Of a DNA stretch of 12,312 bases, positions 1 through 6,995 are shown one piece after another. The first letter of the stretch is position 1; every line of letters begins with the position of its first letter. Source of the stretch: Bacteroidales bacterium. Lineage in GTDB: Bacteria > Bacteroidota > Bacteroidia > Bacteroidales > UBA932. The translations under genes were made by a program, and so were the position numbers. The notes under the pieces were generated by a model, which was not told where the DNA came from, made no database searches, and saw only the letters and a list, made by a program, of their open reading frames with translations. The stretch lies in the NCBI GenBank assembly GCA_023230265.1, contig JALNXR010000038.1, positions 1 to 12,312 of the forward strand, given 5' to 3'.

Positions 1-987
1 CCTCAGAAAGAGTATATACACAAAGCTGAGAGCTATTCCGATACCGAGGTTGAGCCCTATGCCTCCCCTTTTCTTTCGTGAAGAGAGTGCAACACCCATA
101 ACTGTGAGAATAAATGCAGAGAATGGCACCGCAAAACGGGTATGTTTCTCTATCAATGCATAGATCACTCTTTTGTCCCCCCTCATCTTCTGGGTTCTTA
201 TCACTTCGTTAAGCTCATGATAATTATAAGACTCAACAATGTTCTCCCTCTTATTAAAATCATCAACAGAAAGAGGAAGCAGGGTGTCCATAGTTGCTCC
301 TTTCTTCACCCTCTCTCTGATACCGTCGTGGTACCTTAGAAAATAGTCGTAGAGCACCCATGTGTTTTTAAGGGTGTCCCACCTGGCACTGGAGGCACTC
401 AACTTGGATTTGATGGTGTGGCCTTCTATTGTCTCAACTGTAATTTTTCTGGCTGTATTGGATATGCTGTTGAAATATTCCAGATAGACATAGGTGTCTG
501 GAGATATCTGGAAATGGAAGTCGGTCCCGGTACTGGAATACTTGTCCTTTATATATTTCTCGGTAAAATCAAGCCTGATTTCATTTGCAGGCGGAATAAG
601 AAAGAGATTTAGCACCAGGCTCAGTAAAGCAATAAAAAAGGCAGATAAAAAATAGGGATAGAGAATTCTGTTGAAACTGATACCACCTGCCAGTATCGCA
701 ACTATCTCGCTGTTTGAGGCCATCTTGGAGGTGAAGAAGATCACTGAGATAAAAACCAGAAGCGGACTGAACAGGTTGATATAGTAAGGGATCATAGTCG
801 CATAGTAGTGCAGCACCACCTCTTTTAAAGGAGCCTCCTTCTGGACAAAATTGTCAACCTTTTCACTTATGTCAAAAATAATTATTATGGTGATGATAAT
901 AATCAGAATAAAGAGAAAGGTGCCAATAAACTTTCTGATAATGTACTTATCCAGTGTCCCTATTTTAAAGTCTTTATTCATTAACAT
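1..987 (-). CDS. lptG: LptG/YjgP-YjgQ family permease, 3' end cut by window edge
   Basis: Inner-membrane permease of the LptF/LptG family, which with the LptB ATPase extracts lipopolysaccharide from the inner membrane for transport to the cell surface. About 329 codons are visible; the C-terminus lies beyond base 1. The N-terminus reads LDKYIIRKFIGTF followed by a hydrophobic Ile-rich segment and FDISEKVDNF, the usual start of Bacteroidota LptG proteins. Further on are a second membrane region, a soluble periplasmic stretch (about residues 120-270), and near the edge a hydrophobic segment ending in SSRKRKGG before another membrane helix. Two in-frame ATGs (987 and 981) are possible starts; neither has a clear ribosome binding site. 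The gap to the upstream tgt stop is about 20 bp, so the two are probably co-transcribed. Family call is firm. LptG rather than LptF is inferred from the N-terminus and the tgt neighbour. Confidence 0.88.
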   Translation of the reverse strand, partial: MLMNKDFKIGTLDKYIIRKFIGTFLFILIIIITIIIIFDISEKVDNFVQKEAPLKEVVLHYYATMIPYYINLFSPLLVFISVIFFTSKMASNSEIVAILAGGISFNRILYPYFLSAFFIALLSLVLNLFLIPPANEIRLDFTEKYIKDKYSSTGTDFHFQISPDTYVYLEYFNSISNTARKITVETIEGHTIKSKLSASSARWDTLKNTWVLYDYFLRYHDGIRERVKKGATMDTLLPLSVDDFNKRENIVESYNYHELNEVIRTQKMRGDKRVIYALIEKHTRFAVPFSAFILTVMGVALSSRKKRGGIGLNLGIGIALSFVYILFLR

Positions 988-1007
988 CAATCTTAATTAT
1001 CAGACCG

Positions 1008-2138
1008 TCAAAGTCTGTTTTCCAGTTTCTTTACCATACTGTTCTTCCAGATAGAAAAATCTCCCTCTTTTATATGACGGGCAGCCTCTTTTACCAGCCA
1101 CACATAAAAGGCAAGGTTGTGCTCCGAGGCAATTTGTGCCCCCAGTATCTCCCCTGAGATAAAAAGATGCCTCAGGTAGGCTTTTGTATAGGTTTTGTCA
1201 ACGAAGGATGTTCCGTCAGGATCCAGCAGGGAAAAATCATCCTTCCATTTGTTATTCCTTATATTGATTATTCCCTGTGATGTAAAGAGCATTCCATTGC
1301 GGGCATTCCTGGTGGGCATTACACAATCGAACATATCTATCCCCCGTGAGATCCCCTCGAGAATATTTGCAGGCGTTCCCACTCCCATCAGATACCTAGG
1401 TTTATCTTTTGGTAAAAGCGGATCCAGTACCTCAAGGATCTGATACATCACCTCAACCGGCTCCCCCACAGACAATCCTCCGATCGCATACCCATCCCTG
1501 TCAAGAGCAACTGCGTGTTCTGCAGCCTCTCTCCTGAGATCGGGATAGATACAACCCTGAACAATAGGGAAGAGAGTCTGACTGTAACCGTATAGTGGCC
1601 GGGTGTTGTCAAAATGGTTCAGGGCTCTTAACATCCACTGCTGAGTGAGTTCGAGTGATTTTTTTGCGTATTTGTAATCAGAGTCTCCGGGAGGGCATTC
1701 ATCAAGTGCCATTATTATATCCGCCCCAATCTCCCTCTGAATATCCACAACATTTTCCGGTGTAAAGAGATGCTTTGAACCGTCTATGTGCGAACTGAAT
1801 GTGCATCCCTCAGGTTTCAGTTTGCGGTTTTCTGCCAGGGAGAATACCTGGTAACCTCCGCTGTCGGTGAGTATAGGCCCCTCCCAGGAGGAAAATTTAT
1901 GCAATCCCCCTGCCTGTCTGATAATCCCGGTTCCCGGCCTCAGATATAGATGGTATGTGTTTCCAAGGATTATCTCTGCCCTGATATCTTCTTTTAAATC
2001 CCTGTGGTATACAGCTTTAACCGTACCAAGTGTGCCAACCGGCATAAAAACCGGGGTGTTGATTACGCCGTGGTCTGTGTACAATAGGGAACAGGTTGCA
2101 GAGGAGTCCTTGTCAAATGCTATCTTTTCAAATTTCAT
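1008..2138 (-). CDS. tgt: Queuine/preQ1 tRNA-guanine transglycosylase
   Basis: Exchanges guanine at the wobble position 34 of GUN-anticodon tRNAs for a queuosine precursor (preQ1 in most bacteria); cytoplasmic. The 376 residues match the normal family length. Visible landmarks are GNTYHLYLRPG (59-69), TDSGGYQVFS with the active-site Asp (D92), PIVQG (191-195), AIGGLSVGEP (218-227) and GIDMFDCVMPTRNARNG (266-282) carrying the nucleophilic Asp. The zinc site is unusual: where the family has C-x-C-x2-C, this protein has Gly309, Ser311 and Asp314, and only His340 of the usual four ligands remains. I recall Bacteroides Tgt proteins with the same change, so it is probably a lineage trait rather than decay. 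The gene is first in a tgt-lptG pair and divergent from nupC. Confidence 0.96.
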   Translation of the reverse strand: MKFEKIAFDKDSSATCSLLYTDHGVINTPVFMPVGTLGTVKAVYHRDLKEDIRAEIILGNTYHLYLRPGTGIIRQAGGLHKFSSWEGPILTDSGGYQVFSLAENRKLKPEGCTFSSHIDGSKHLFTPENVVDIQREIGADIIMALDECPPGDSDYKYAKKSLELTQQWMLRALNHFDNTRPLYGYSQTLFPIVQGCIYPDLRREAAEHAVALDRDGYAIGGLSVGEPVEVMYQILEVLDPLLPKDKPRYLMGVGTPANILEGISRGIDMFDCVMPTRNARNGMLFTSQGIINIRNNKWKDDFSLLDPDGTSFVDKTYTKAYLRHLFISGEILGAQIASEHNLAFYVWLVKEAARHIKEGDFSIWKNSMVKKLENRL

Positions 2139-2155
2139 ATTACAAAATCAGCGTT

Positions 2156-2163
2156 CAAAGATA
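2156..2163 (-). promoter_or_regulatory. Candidate -7 box of the tgt promoter
   Basis: On the minus strand this reads TATCTTTG, matching the Bacteroidota -7 consensus TAnnTTTG, 17 bp before the tgt ATG. It predicts a leader of only about ten bases. No TTG -33 box is visible at the expected 19-21 bp upstream, so the call rests on the -7 match and position alone. Confidence 0.45.
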
Positions 2164-2176
2164 ATAATTTAATGCC

Positions 2177-2184
2177 TATATTTG
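2177..2184 (+). promoter_or_regulatory. Candidate -7 box of the nupC promoter
   Basis: TATATTTG matches the Bacteroidota -7 consensus TAnnTTTG and lies 28 bp before the GTG start of the nucleoside transporter gene. The -33 position has only GTTC (2153-2156), a weak match. The box lies 13 bp from the opposing tgt -7 box, so the two promoters overlap and may compete for RNA polymerase. Confidence 0.5.
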
Positions 2185-2212
2185 TTTCCGTAAACTTCTA
2201 ACATAACCCTTT

Positions 2213-3793
2213 GTGAAAAAACTACTCCTTACCTTCTCCCTCATTTTCATGCTAACATGCATATATGCACAGGAGAGAACCGTTCAGACCAAAGATAACA
2301 GCACAACTGCTGTAACAACCACATCAGCAAATCAGAAAACTCAGACAGATGCCATACCGGCTTCATCCGCAGATATACTGGCAGCATCTCCCGACACTCT
2401 CCAAAAGGGAGCGGAAAGTTCCGGAGTTGAAGCAGTCTCTGCTACTGACAATCCTGTCAGTAAAAATCCTTACAAAGACATTCTTACCGAAAAGACTTTT
2501 AACTTTAGTATAATATCGATACTGAGAGGCATTCTCGGAATGGCTGTCATATTGTTCATCGCATGGCTTTTCAGCTCAGACAGAAAGAAGATCTCCTGGA
2601 GGACAGTCGGATTTGCCCTGTTGTTTCAACTGGTAATTGCAATATCTGTGATAGCCTTCCCGGCAGTTCAATCAGTATTTGAGTTTGTGGGAAAGATGTT
2701 TGTGGCGGTCCTTGACTGGACCAGAGCCGGTTCAAACTTTCTGTTCGGTTCGCTGATGGATGTCAATAACTTTGGATTTATATTTGTTCTTCAGATACTT
2801 CCCACTATAATATTCTTCTCTGCCCTCACCAGTCTGCTTTTTTACCTTGGGATATTACAAAAGGTTGTTTGGCTAATGGCATGGCTCCTCTCAAAAACAC
2901 TCAACCTCACAGGTGCAGAGTCCCTCTCAACCGCAGGGAACATCTTTCTGGGGCAGACCGAGGCTCCGCTTATGGTTAAAGCTTACATCCCAAGAATGAC
3001 AAAAAGTGAGATAATGCTGGTTATGACTGCCGGCATGACCACAATGGCAGGAGGTGTACTTGCTGCGTATATTGGTATGTTGGGAGGAGGAGACAGGCTT
3101 ATGGAGATAGAGTTCGCAAAGCACCTTTTATCTGCTTCCGTAATGGCAGCTCCCGGAGCTATTGCTATTTCAAAAATTATGCGTCCTCAGACTGAGGAGA
3201 TAGACAACAGTGTTGAGGTACCAAGGGAGAAAATAGGGAAGAATCTGCTGGATTCAATCTCCAACGGAGCAACTGACGGTCTTAAGCTTGCTGCCAATGT
3301 TGGTGCAATGTTGCTGGTTTTTTATGCATTGATTGCAGGTTTTAATTTTATTTTCGGAAAAATCGGGGATTGGACAACATTGAACAGTTGGGTGGCCGAT
3401 ATCACAGACGGGAGATATTCAGGAATTTCACTGCAGTTCATACTCTCCTATCTTTTCGCCCCTATTATCTGGCTGACAGGAGTTTCCGGAGATGACCTTG
3501 CACTTGTGGGGAGGTTACTTGGAGAGAAACTGATAATGACGGAGTTTGTAGGTTATCAGAGTCTTGCAGAATTAATACAAGCCGGAGCTTTTGTTCACAC
3601 CAAATCAATAATACTTGCCACCTATGTCCTTTGCGGTTTTGCCAACTTTGCCTCTGTTGGTATCCAGATTGGTGGTATTGGAGGGATTGCTCCAAATCAG
3701 AAGCCCGTGCTATCGGCATTTGGGATGAGGGCATTGCTGGGGGCGACACTTGGGGCACTGATGTCCGCGGCTATGATAGGGATGTTTGTGTAG
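2213..3793 (+). CDS. nupC: NupC-type concentrative nucleoside transporter with signal peptide and long N-terminal linker
   Basis: Inner-membrane, cation-coupled importer of nucleosides (CNT family). The transport domain starts near residue 95 and holds the family signature GQTEAP (247-252), followed by PRMTKSEIMLVMTAGM. The C-terminal FANFASVGIQIGGIGGIAP and the final hydrophobic segment (GATLGALMSAAMIGMFV) are also typical. The start is GTG (2213): it opens a clear signal-peptide-like sequence, MKKLLLTFSLIFMLTCIYA, and sits at the right distance from the TATATTTG box. Residues 21-95 form a Thr/Ser/Ala-rich hydrophilic linker absent from E. coli NupC, so the protein is 526 residues rather than about 400. 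The linker would lie in the periplasm. It may be common in this phylum. The gene is divergent from tgt; a link to queuosine nucleoside salvage is conceivable but unproven. Confidence 0.93.
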   Translation: MKKLLLTFSLIFMLTCIYAQERTVQTKDNSTTAVTTTSANQKTQTDAIPASSADILAASPDTLQKGAESSGVEAVSATDNPVSKNPYKDILTEKTFNFSIISILRGILGMAVILFIAWLFSSDRKKISWRTVGFALLFQLVIAISVIAFPAVQSVFEFVGKMFVAVLDWTRAGSNFLFGSLMDVNNFGFIFVLQILPTIIFFSALTSLLFYLGILQKVVWLMAWLLSKTLNLTGAESLSTAGNIFLGQTEAPLMVKAYIPRMTKSEIMLVMTAGMTTMAGGVLAAYIGMLGGGDRLMEIEFAKHLLSASVMAAPGAIAISKIMRPQTEEIDNSVEVPREKIGKNLLDSISNGATDGLKLAANVGAMLLVFYALIAGFNFIFGKIGDWTTLNSWVADITDGRYSGISLQFILSYLFAPIIWLTGVSGDDLALVGRLLGEKLIMTEFVGYQSLAELIQAGAFVHTKSIILATYVLCGFANFASVGIQIGGIGGIAPNQKPVLSAFGMRALLGATLGALMSAAMIGMFV

Positions 3794-3805
3794 GTGGACG
3801 GGGGA

Positions 3806-3932
3806 TCATCGACGAAGATTTTGTCATTGACTTATTAATCAAGTATATACCAAGTGCAAACTTTTAATTAGTAAAAGTTTGCACTTGGAAACTATTTGAA
3901 TGACAATTTAATAACAAAATCTTCGCCGATGA
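3806..3932. repeat. 127-nt quasi-palindrome overlapping the start of the radical SAM gene
   Basis: Bases 3806-3866 and 3872-3932 are inverted copies around a 5-nt centre (3867-3871, ATTAG). By eye, 50 of 61 positions pair by Watson-Crick rules and three more as G-U, with no insertions or deletions. The inner 17 bp (3850-3866 with 3872-3888) are perfect, the outer 19 bp (3806-3824 with 3914-3932) have one mismatch (3812/3926), and the middle 25 are diverged (15 of 25). It begins 12 bp after the nupC stop and its right end covers the likely amrS ATG (3929). There is no T-run after the stem as in a normal intrinsic terminator, and no target-site duplication is visible at the flanks. Possible roles are a cruciform, an RNA hairpin that hides the start codon, or a MITE-like relic. 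Confidence 0.85.
3850..3888. repeat. Perfect 17-bp inverted repeat with 5-nt loop (core of the palindrome)
   Basis: The arms CCAAGTGCAAACTTTTA (3850-3866) and TAAAAGTTTGCACTTGG (3872-3888) are exact reverse complements separated by ATTAG. The loop-proximal part is AT-rich and the distal part mixed. It could slow or end transcription leaving nupC, but the downstream sequence AAACTATTTG is not a U-tract. It could equally be a dimeric protein-binding site. It begins 56 bp after the nupC stop and ends 40 bp before the preferred amrS start. Confidence 0.85.
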
Positions 3933-5062
3933 AAGTTCGTGCCTTATTCCAACAAACCAATGACAGTGGCAGAGTGCGATGCACTCTCTGCCCACACAGC
4001 TGCATTTTAGAGGAGGGAAAGAGCGGGATCTGCAGGACAAGGATTAATATTAAGGGGATCCTGCATACTTTGGCTTACGGAAATCCCTGTTCAATTGCTA
4101 TAGATCCTGTTGAAAAGAAACCTCTTTTCCATTTCCTTCCCGGAAGCGATATACTGTCAATTGCCACTGCAGGTTGTAACCTCCGATGCCAGAATTGTCA
4201 GAACTGGACTATCTCGCAGATCCCTCCGACAGAAAGTCAAAATTACCGGATCTCTCCGGATGAAATTGTGGAGTTGGTTCTTGAGAGAAGTGCAGGGTAT
4301 AATACTGATAATGGAGACGGGAGAGTTGTAAAGGGGAAAGAGAAAAGAGATCCTGAGAATGATAAGGAAGGGGAGATAAAAAATAAAGCTGTCAGCAATA
4401 CTAAAAGCATCGCATTTACATATACCGAGCCGACTGTTTACTATGAATACATGCTGGATGTTGCAAAAGCGGCAAAGGAGAGGGGTGTTAAGTGCGTTAT
4501 CGTCTCAAACGGATATATAAATGAAGGACCTCTCAAAGAGCTCTGCCCATATTTAGATGCTGCAAATATTGATCTCAAATGTTTCGACCCTCTTCTTCAT
4601 AAAAAGCTCACCGGAGGAAGACTGGAGCCGGTGCTTGAGAGTCTTGGGATTTTAAAAGATTCCGGAGTTTGGCTTGAGATTACGAATCTTTTAATACCAG
4701 GCTGGTCCGATGACATGATGGTTTTTGAAAAAATGTGTGACTGGCTTATAGATAATGGCTTTGCAGATACTCCGCTACATCTGAGCCGTTTTTTCCCCAA
4801 CTACAAGCTTCAGCTCCTCTCCCCCACTCCAGAATCTGTAATTACAAAGGCTGCTAAAAGAGCAAGAGAGCGCGGTATGAAATATGTCTACACGGGGAAT
4901 CTCTGTTTCGGACGGGAGGAAAACAGTATCTGCCCCAAATGCGGATATTTATTGGTTGAGAGAAGCAGGTATTTTCTGCAAAGTATTCAGATCAGGAAGG
5001 AGATCAACGGTAAAAGTATATGTCCTGAGTGTGGGGAGGTGATCCCCGGGATCTGGTTCTGA
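3929..5062 (+). CDS. amrS: AmmeMemoRadiSam system radical SAM enzyme
   Basis: Radical S-adenosylmethionine protein of the PflA-like AmrS family, found with AMMECR1 and MEMO proteins; the reaction is unknown. Numbering from ATG 3929 (377 residues), an N-terminal Cys cluster CTLCPHSC...GIC (18-35) precedes the 4Fe-4S motif CNLRCQNC (Cys83, 87, 90). SIAFTYTEPTVYYEY, VSNGYI, NIDLKCF and LEITNLLIPG follow in family order. A C-terminal zinc-ribbon-like pair, CPKCG...CPECG, ends in IPGIWF. Residues about 121-158 are a charged, Lys/Glu/Asp/Gly/Asn-rich insertion between the helix after the cluster and the SIAFTYTEP strand; relatives have only a short turn there. An upstream in-frame TTG (3896) would add 11 residues, but family proteins begin near MKVRALF. 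The start lies inside the palindrome's right arm. The gene converges on the envelope cassette. Confidence 0.92.
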   Translation: MKVRALFQQTNDSGRVRCTLCPHSCILEEGKSGICRTRINIKGILHTLAYGNPCSIAIDPVEKKPLFHFLPGSDILSIATAGCNLRCQNCQNWTISQIPPTESQNYRISPDEIVELVLERSAGYNTDNGDGRVVKGKEKRDPENDKEGEIKNKAVSNTKSIAFTYTEPTVYYEYMLDVAKAAKERGVKCVIVSNGYINEGPLKELCPYLDAANIDLKCFDPLLHKKLTGGRLEPVLESLGILKDSGVWLEITNLLIPGWSDDMMVFEKMCDWLIDNGFADTPLHLSRFFPNYKLQLLSPTPESVITKAAKRARERGMKYVYTGNLCFGREENSICPKCGYLLVERSRYFLQSIQIRKEINGKSICPECGEVIPGIWF

Positions 5063-5073
5063 TAACTTTATGT

Positions 5074-5088
5074 AAAATCAGAGATTTT
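5074..5088. terminator. Weak candidate bidirectional terminator between convergent genes
   Basis: AAAATC-AGA-GATTTT forms a 6-bp stem with a 3-nt loop in the 32-bp gap between the amrS stop and the stop of the opposing beta-barrel gene. The stem is short and AT-rich with only short T-runs around it, so termination here is a guess based mainly on position. Confidence 0.25.
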
Positions 5089-5094
5089 TCCCTT

Positions 5095-6267
5095 TCAGAA
5101 ACTATATCTGAACCTCAGAAATACCATATTAATCTTCTCACTAACACTCCCTTGATTTTCATTCTTCTGAAATTCTCCGCTAAAGAGTTGTGCTCTGATG
5201 GAGATCTCAAAATTATTCCCTGCTGAGTATGCCAGGGAGGGCATCGCAATAAATCCGTCACCCAGTGAGGGAAGATACATAGCTGCAAGGGATGCATTTA
5301 TCAGTGGGTGCACCGGATAGGAGATCTGTGTTAACCAGGAGAATTTGCTGAATGTAATTCTCTTTACCGAGAGAGGTGAGTAGTAAAGGTCTGTGAAGCT
5401 CTCCGGAGATATGTTGTTAAAATAACTGTTATATGCCCCTTCTACATTTATCATCAGCGAGTTGCTAAACATATAATTGAGACCTGCACTTACAATAACA
5501 ACTCCGGTGGTATCCCTGAAGTTCTTTTGAGGATGGAAATATGCGGCCTCACCTGTAAATCCGACCTTACCAAGGCTGCCGGACCAACCTGCCCCTGCTG
5601 TGATATCCTCTTTGCCGATTATCCCTGCCATAAACTGCAAGTCATATCCCCATTTATTAAACCGGTATAAACCAGCTGCTGTTATCCGGTTATCCCTGTC
5701 CATTTTAACGGCAAAGTCAACTACCGATGAAAAACCCGGAAAAATCCTGATTCTTACTGCATCGCTGCCTGGCCGCTCTTCGTAATCAAAATCCAGGAAC
5801 GAGTAGGCATTAAAAATATCATTGGGATTCCAGGCAAAGGATTGCCCCCAGTTTATCCTCTGTCTGCCGGCTGTGACAGAAAAGGATTCATTACTGTATT
5901 CAAGATTTAAACGGTCAAATGTAGTGAGAAGAATTGAAGAGTTGGCGGAGCTGATTGTTTGTGACAGGAATTTAAACAGACCCGCATCTTCTGATATCAA
6001 ATCTGTGTAACCAGGGAATTGCCTGACAAAATCCCCGTAAATAAAACGGTTTCGCATACCTGCGTTAAAGCTCATATTATCTGACATCTGCCAACTGAAA
6101 TTGATCCTGTTGTGTATCATGTTCTCAACCATCCAGGGGGAGTCAAACTTCCCGAACATTGCCGTATTGACAAACTTAACATATCCTCCTGCTTTTATCC
6201 GCTCCGTCCCTTTTGCAGGCAGAAATATCATTGTCGTCAGAATTGTCAGAGATATAAGAAATTTCAT
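5095..6267 (-). CDS. Outer-membrane beta-barrel protein of the envelope cassette
   Basis: Predicted outer-membrane barrel of 390 residues. It opens with a signal peptide (MKFLISLTILTTMIFLPAKG) and continues with alternating polar/hydrophobic strands and repeated aromatic girdle residues. It ends in RFRYSF, the terminal Phe expected for insertion by the BAM machinery. A conserved-looking block, GRQRINWGQSFAWNPNDIF (134-152) followed by a Pro-Gly turn and VRI, resembles DUF1302-type barrels that sit with export genes in Proteobacteria; this is a recollection of pattern, not a search result. The ATG is 5 bp after the ATPase stop, so it is translated from the same mRNA as the transporter genes. 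It is the last gene of the run and the likely outer-membrane end of the system. The substrate is unknown. Confidence 0.75.
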   Translation of the reverse strand: MKFLISLTILTTMIFLPAKGTERIKAGGYVKFVNTAMFGKFDSPWMVENMIHNRINFSWQMSDNMSFNAGMRNRFIYGDFVRQFPGYTDLISEDAGLFKFLSQTISSANSSILLTTFDRLNLEYSNESFSVTAGRQRINWGQSFAWNPNDIFNAYSFLDFDYEERPGSDAVRIRIFPGFSSVVDFAVKMDRDNRITAAGLYRFNKWGYDLQFMAGIIGKEDITAGAGWSGSLGKVGFTGEAAYFHPQKNFRDTTGVVIVSAGLNYMFSNSLMINVEGAYNSYFNNISPESFTDLYYSPLSVKRITFSKFSWLTQISYPVHPLINASLAAMYLPSLGDGFIAMPSLAYSAGNNFEISIRAQLFSGEFQKNENQGSVSEKINMVFLRFRYSF

Positions 6268-6272
6268 TTGAA

Positions 6273-6974
6273 TTAACTTTTAATGTCAGTTTCAACCTTT
6301 ATATCTGACACAACATGACCGTCTTCTACTGTGATGACCCTGCGGGCTTTGGCAACAACCCTCGCATCGTGTGTGGAGAAGATAAAGGTTATGTTCTCAT
6401 CTTTGTTCAGTTTTTCCATAATTTCCAGAAGGGACTCTGCAGATTTGGAATCCAGGTTTGCTGTTGGCTCGTCTGCCAGTATGAATTTTGGCTTTGTCGA
6501 AAGTGCCCTTGCCACTGCCACCCTTTGTTGCTGTCCTCCGGAAAGTTTTGCCGGTCTGCTGTTTGCCCTCTCCGCCAGTCCCACTGCACTTAGTATCTCC
6601 ATTGACCTCTTCTCCCTCTTTTTCTTTTCCACTCCCTGAAGCTGCATGATGAACTCCACATTTTCCCTGGCAGTCATTACTGGTATGAGGTTATACGCCT
6701 GAAATACAAAACCGATGTTGAAAAGGCGGAAATTGATAAGTTCCCACGGTTTTAATTTCCCGATATTTGTTCCGTTAATAATAATTTCGCCCTCTGTGGA
6801 TGCATCCAATCCTCCTATCAGGTTCAACAGAGTTGTTTTTCCGCTTCCAGACGGGCCTACTATTGCAGTAAATTCGCCCTGCTCAAATGTAAGGTTCACA
6901 TTATCCACAGCCTTGACTTTTACCTCTGAATCGTTGTAGATCTTTACAAGATTTTTCAATTCCAGCACTTGCAT
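6273..6974 (-). CDS. LolD/MacB-like ABC transporter ATPase
   Basis: Cytoplasmic ATP-hydrolysing subunit (233 residues) that would power the two permeases encoded just upstream. All ABC motifs are intact: Walker A GPSGSGKT (40-47), Q-loop VFQAYNLIP (Q92), signature LSGGQQQR (144-151), Walker B FILADEPTANLD (164-175) and switch His in STHD (H202). The sequence is of the LolD/MacB/FtsE class, which drives mechanotransmission to periplasmic partners rather than import. It follows the second permease by 21 bp and precedes the barrel gene by 5 bp. LolD itself is not assigned because two or more such modules are common in one genome. Confidence 0.94.
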   Translation of the reverse strand: MQVLELKNLVKIYNDSEVKVKAVDNVNLTFEQGEFTAIVGPSGSGKTTLLNLIGGLDASTEGEIIINGTNIGKLKPWELINFRLFNIGFVFQAYNLIPVMTARENVEFIMQLQGVEKKKREKRSMEILSAVGLAERANSRPAKLSGGQQQRVAVARALSTKPKFILADEPTANLDSKSAESLLEIMEKLNKDENITFIFSTHDARVVAKARRVITVEDGHVVSDIKVETDIKS

Positions 6975-6995
6975 ATATTTCTTAATTTTATTGTT

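Noticed and set aside
142-612. Small plus-strand ORFs at the left end
   Set aside because: They lie wholly antisense to the lptG reading frame, whose translation matches a known family throughout, so they are shadows.
3850-3888. Simple intrinsic terminator for nupC
   Set aside because: The stem is long and perfect but has no T-run after it, and it is the core of a larger symmetric structure that extends over the next start codon.
3896-3928. TTG start for the radical SAM gene, 11 residues upstream
   Set aside because: Family proteins begin near the residues encoded from ATG 3929, and the added residues look non-conserved. It cannot be fully excluded because of the palindrome here.
5094-5112. 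TTCAGA/TCTGAA inverted repeat as a terminator at the end of the beta-barrel gene
   Set aside because: Only 6-bp arms with a 7-nt loop, lying mostly in coding sequence, with no T-run on either strand.
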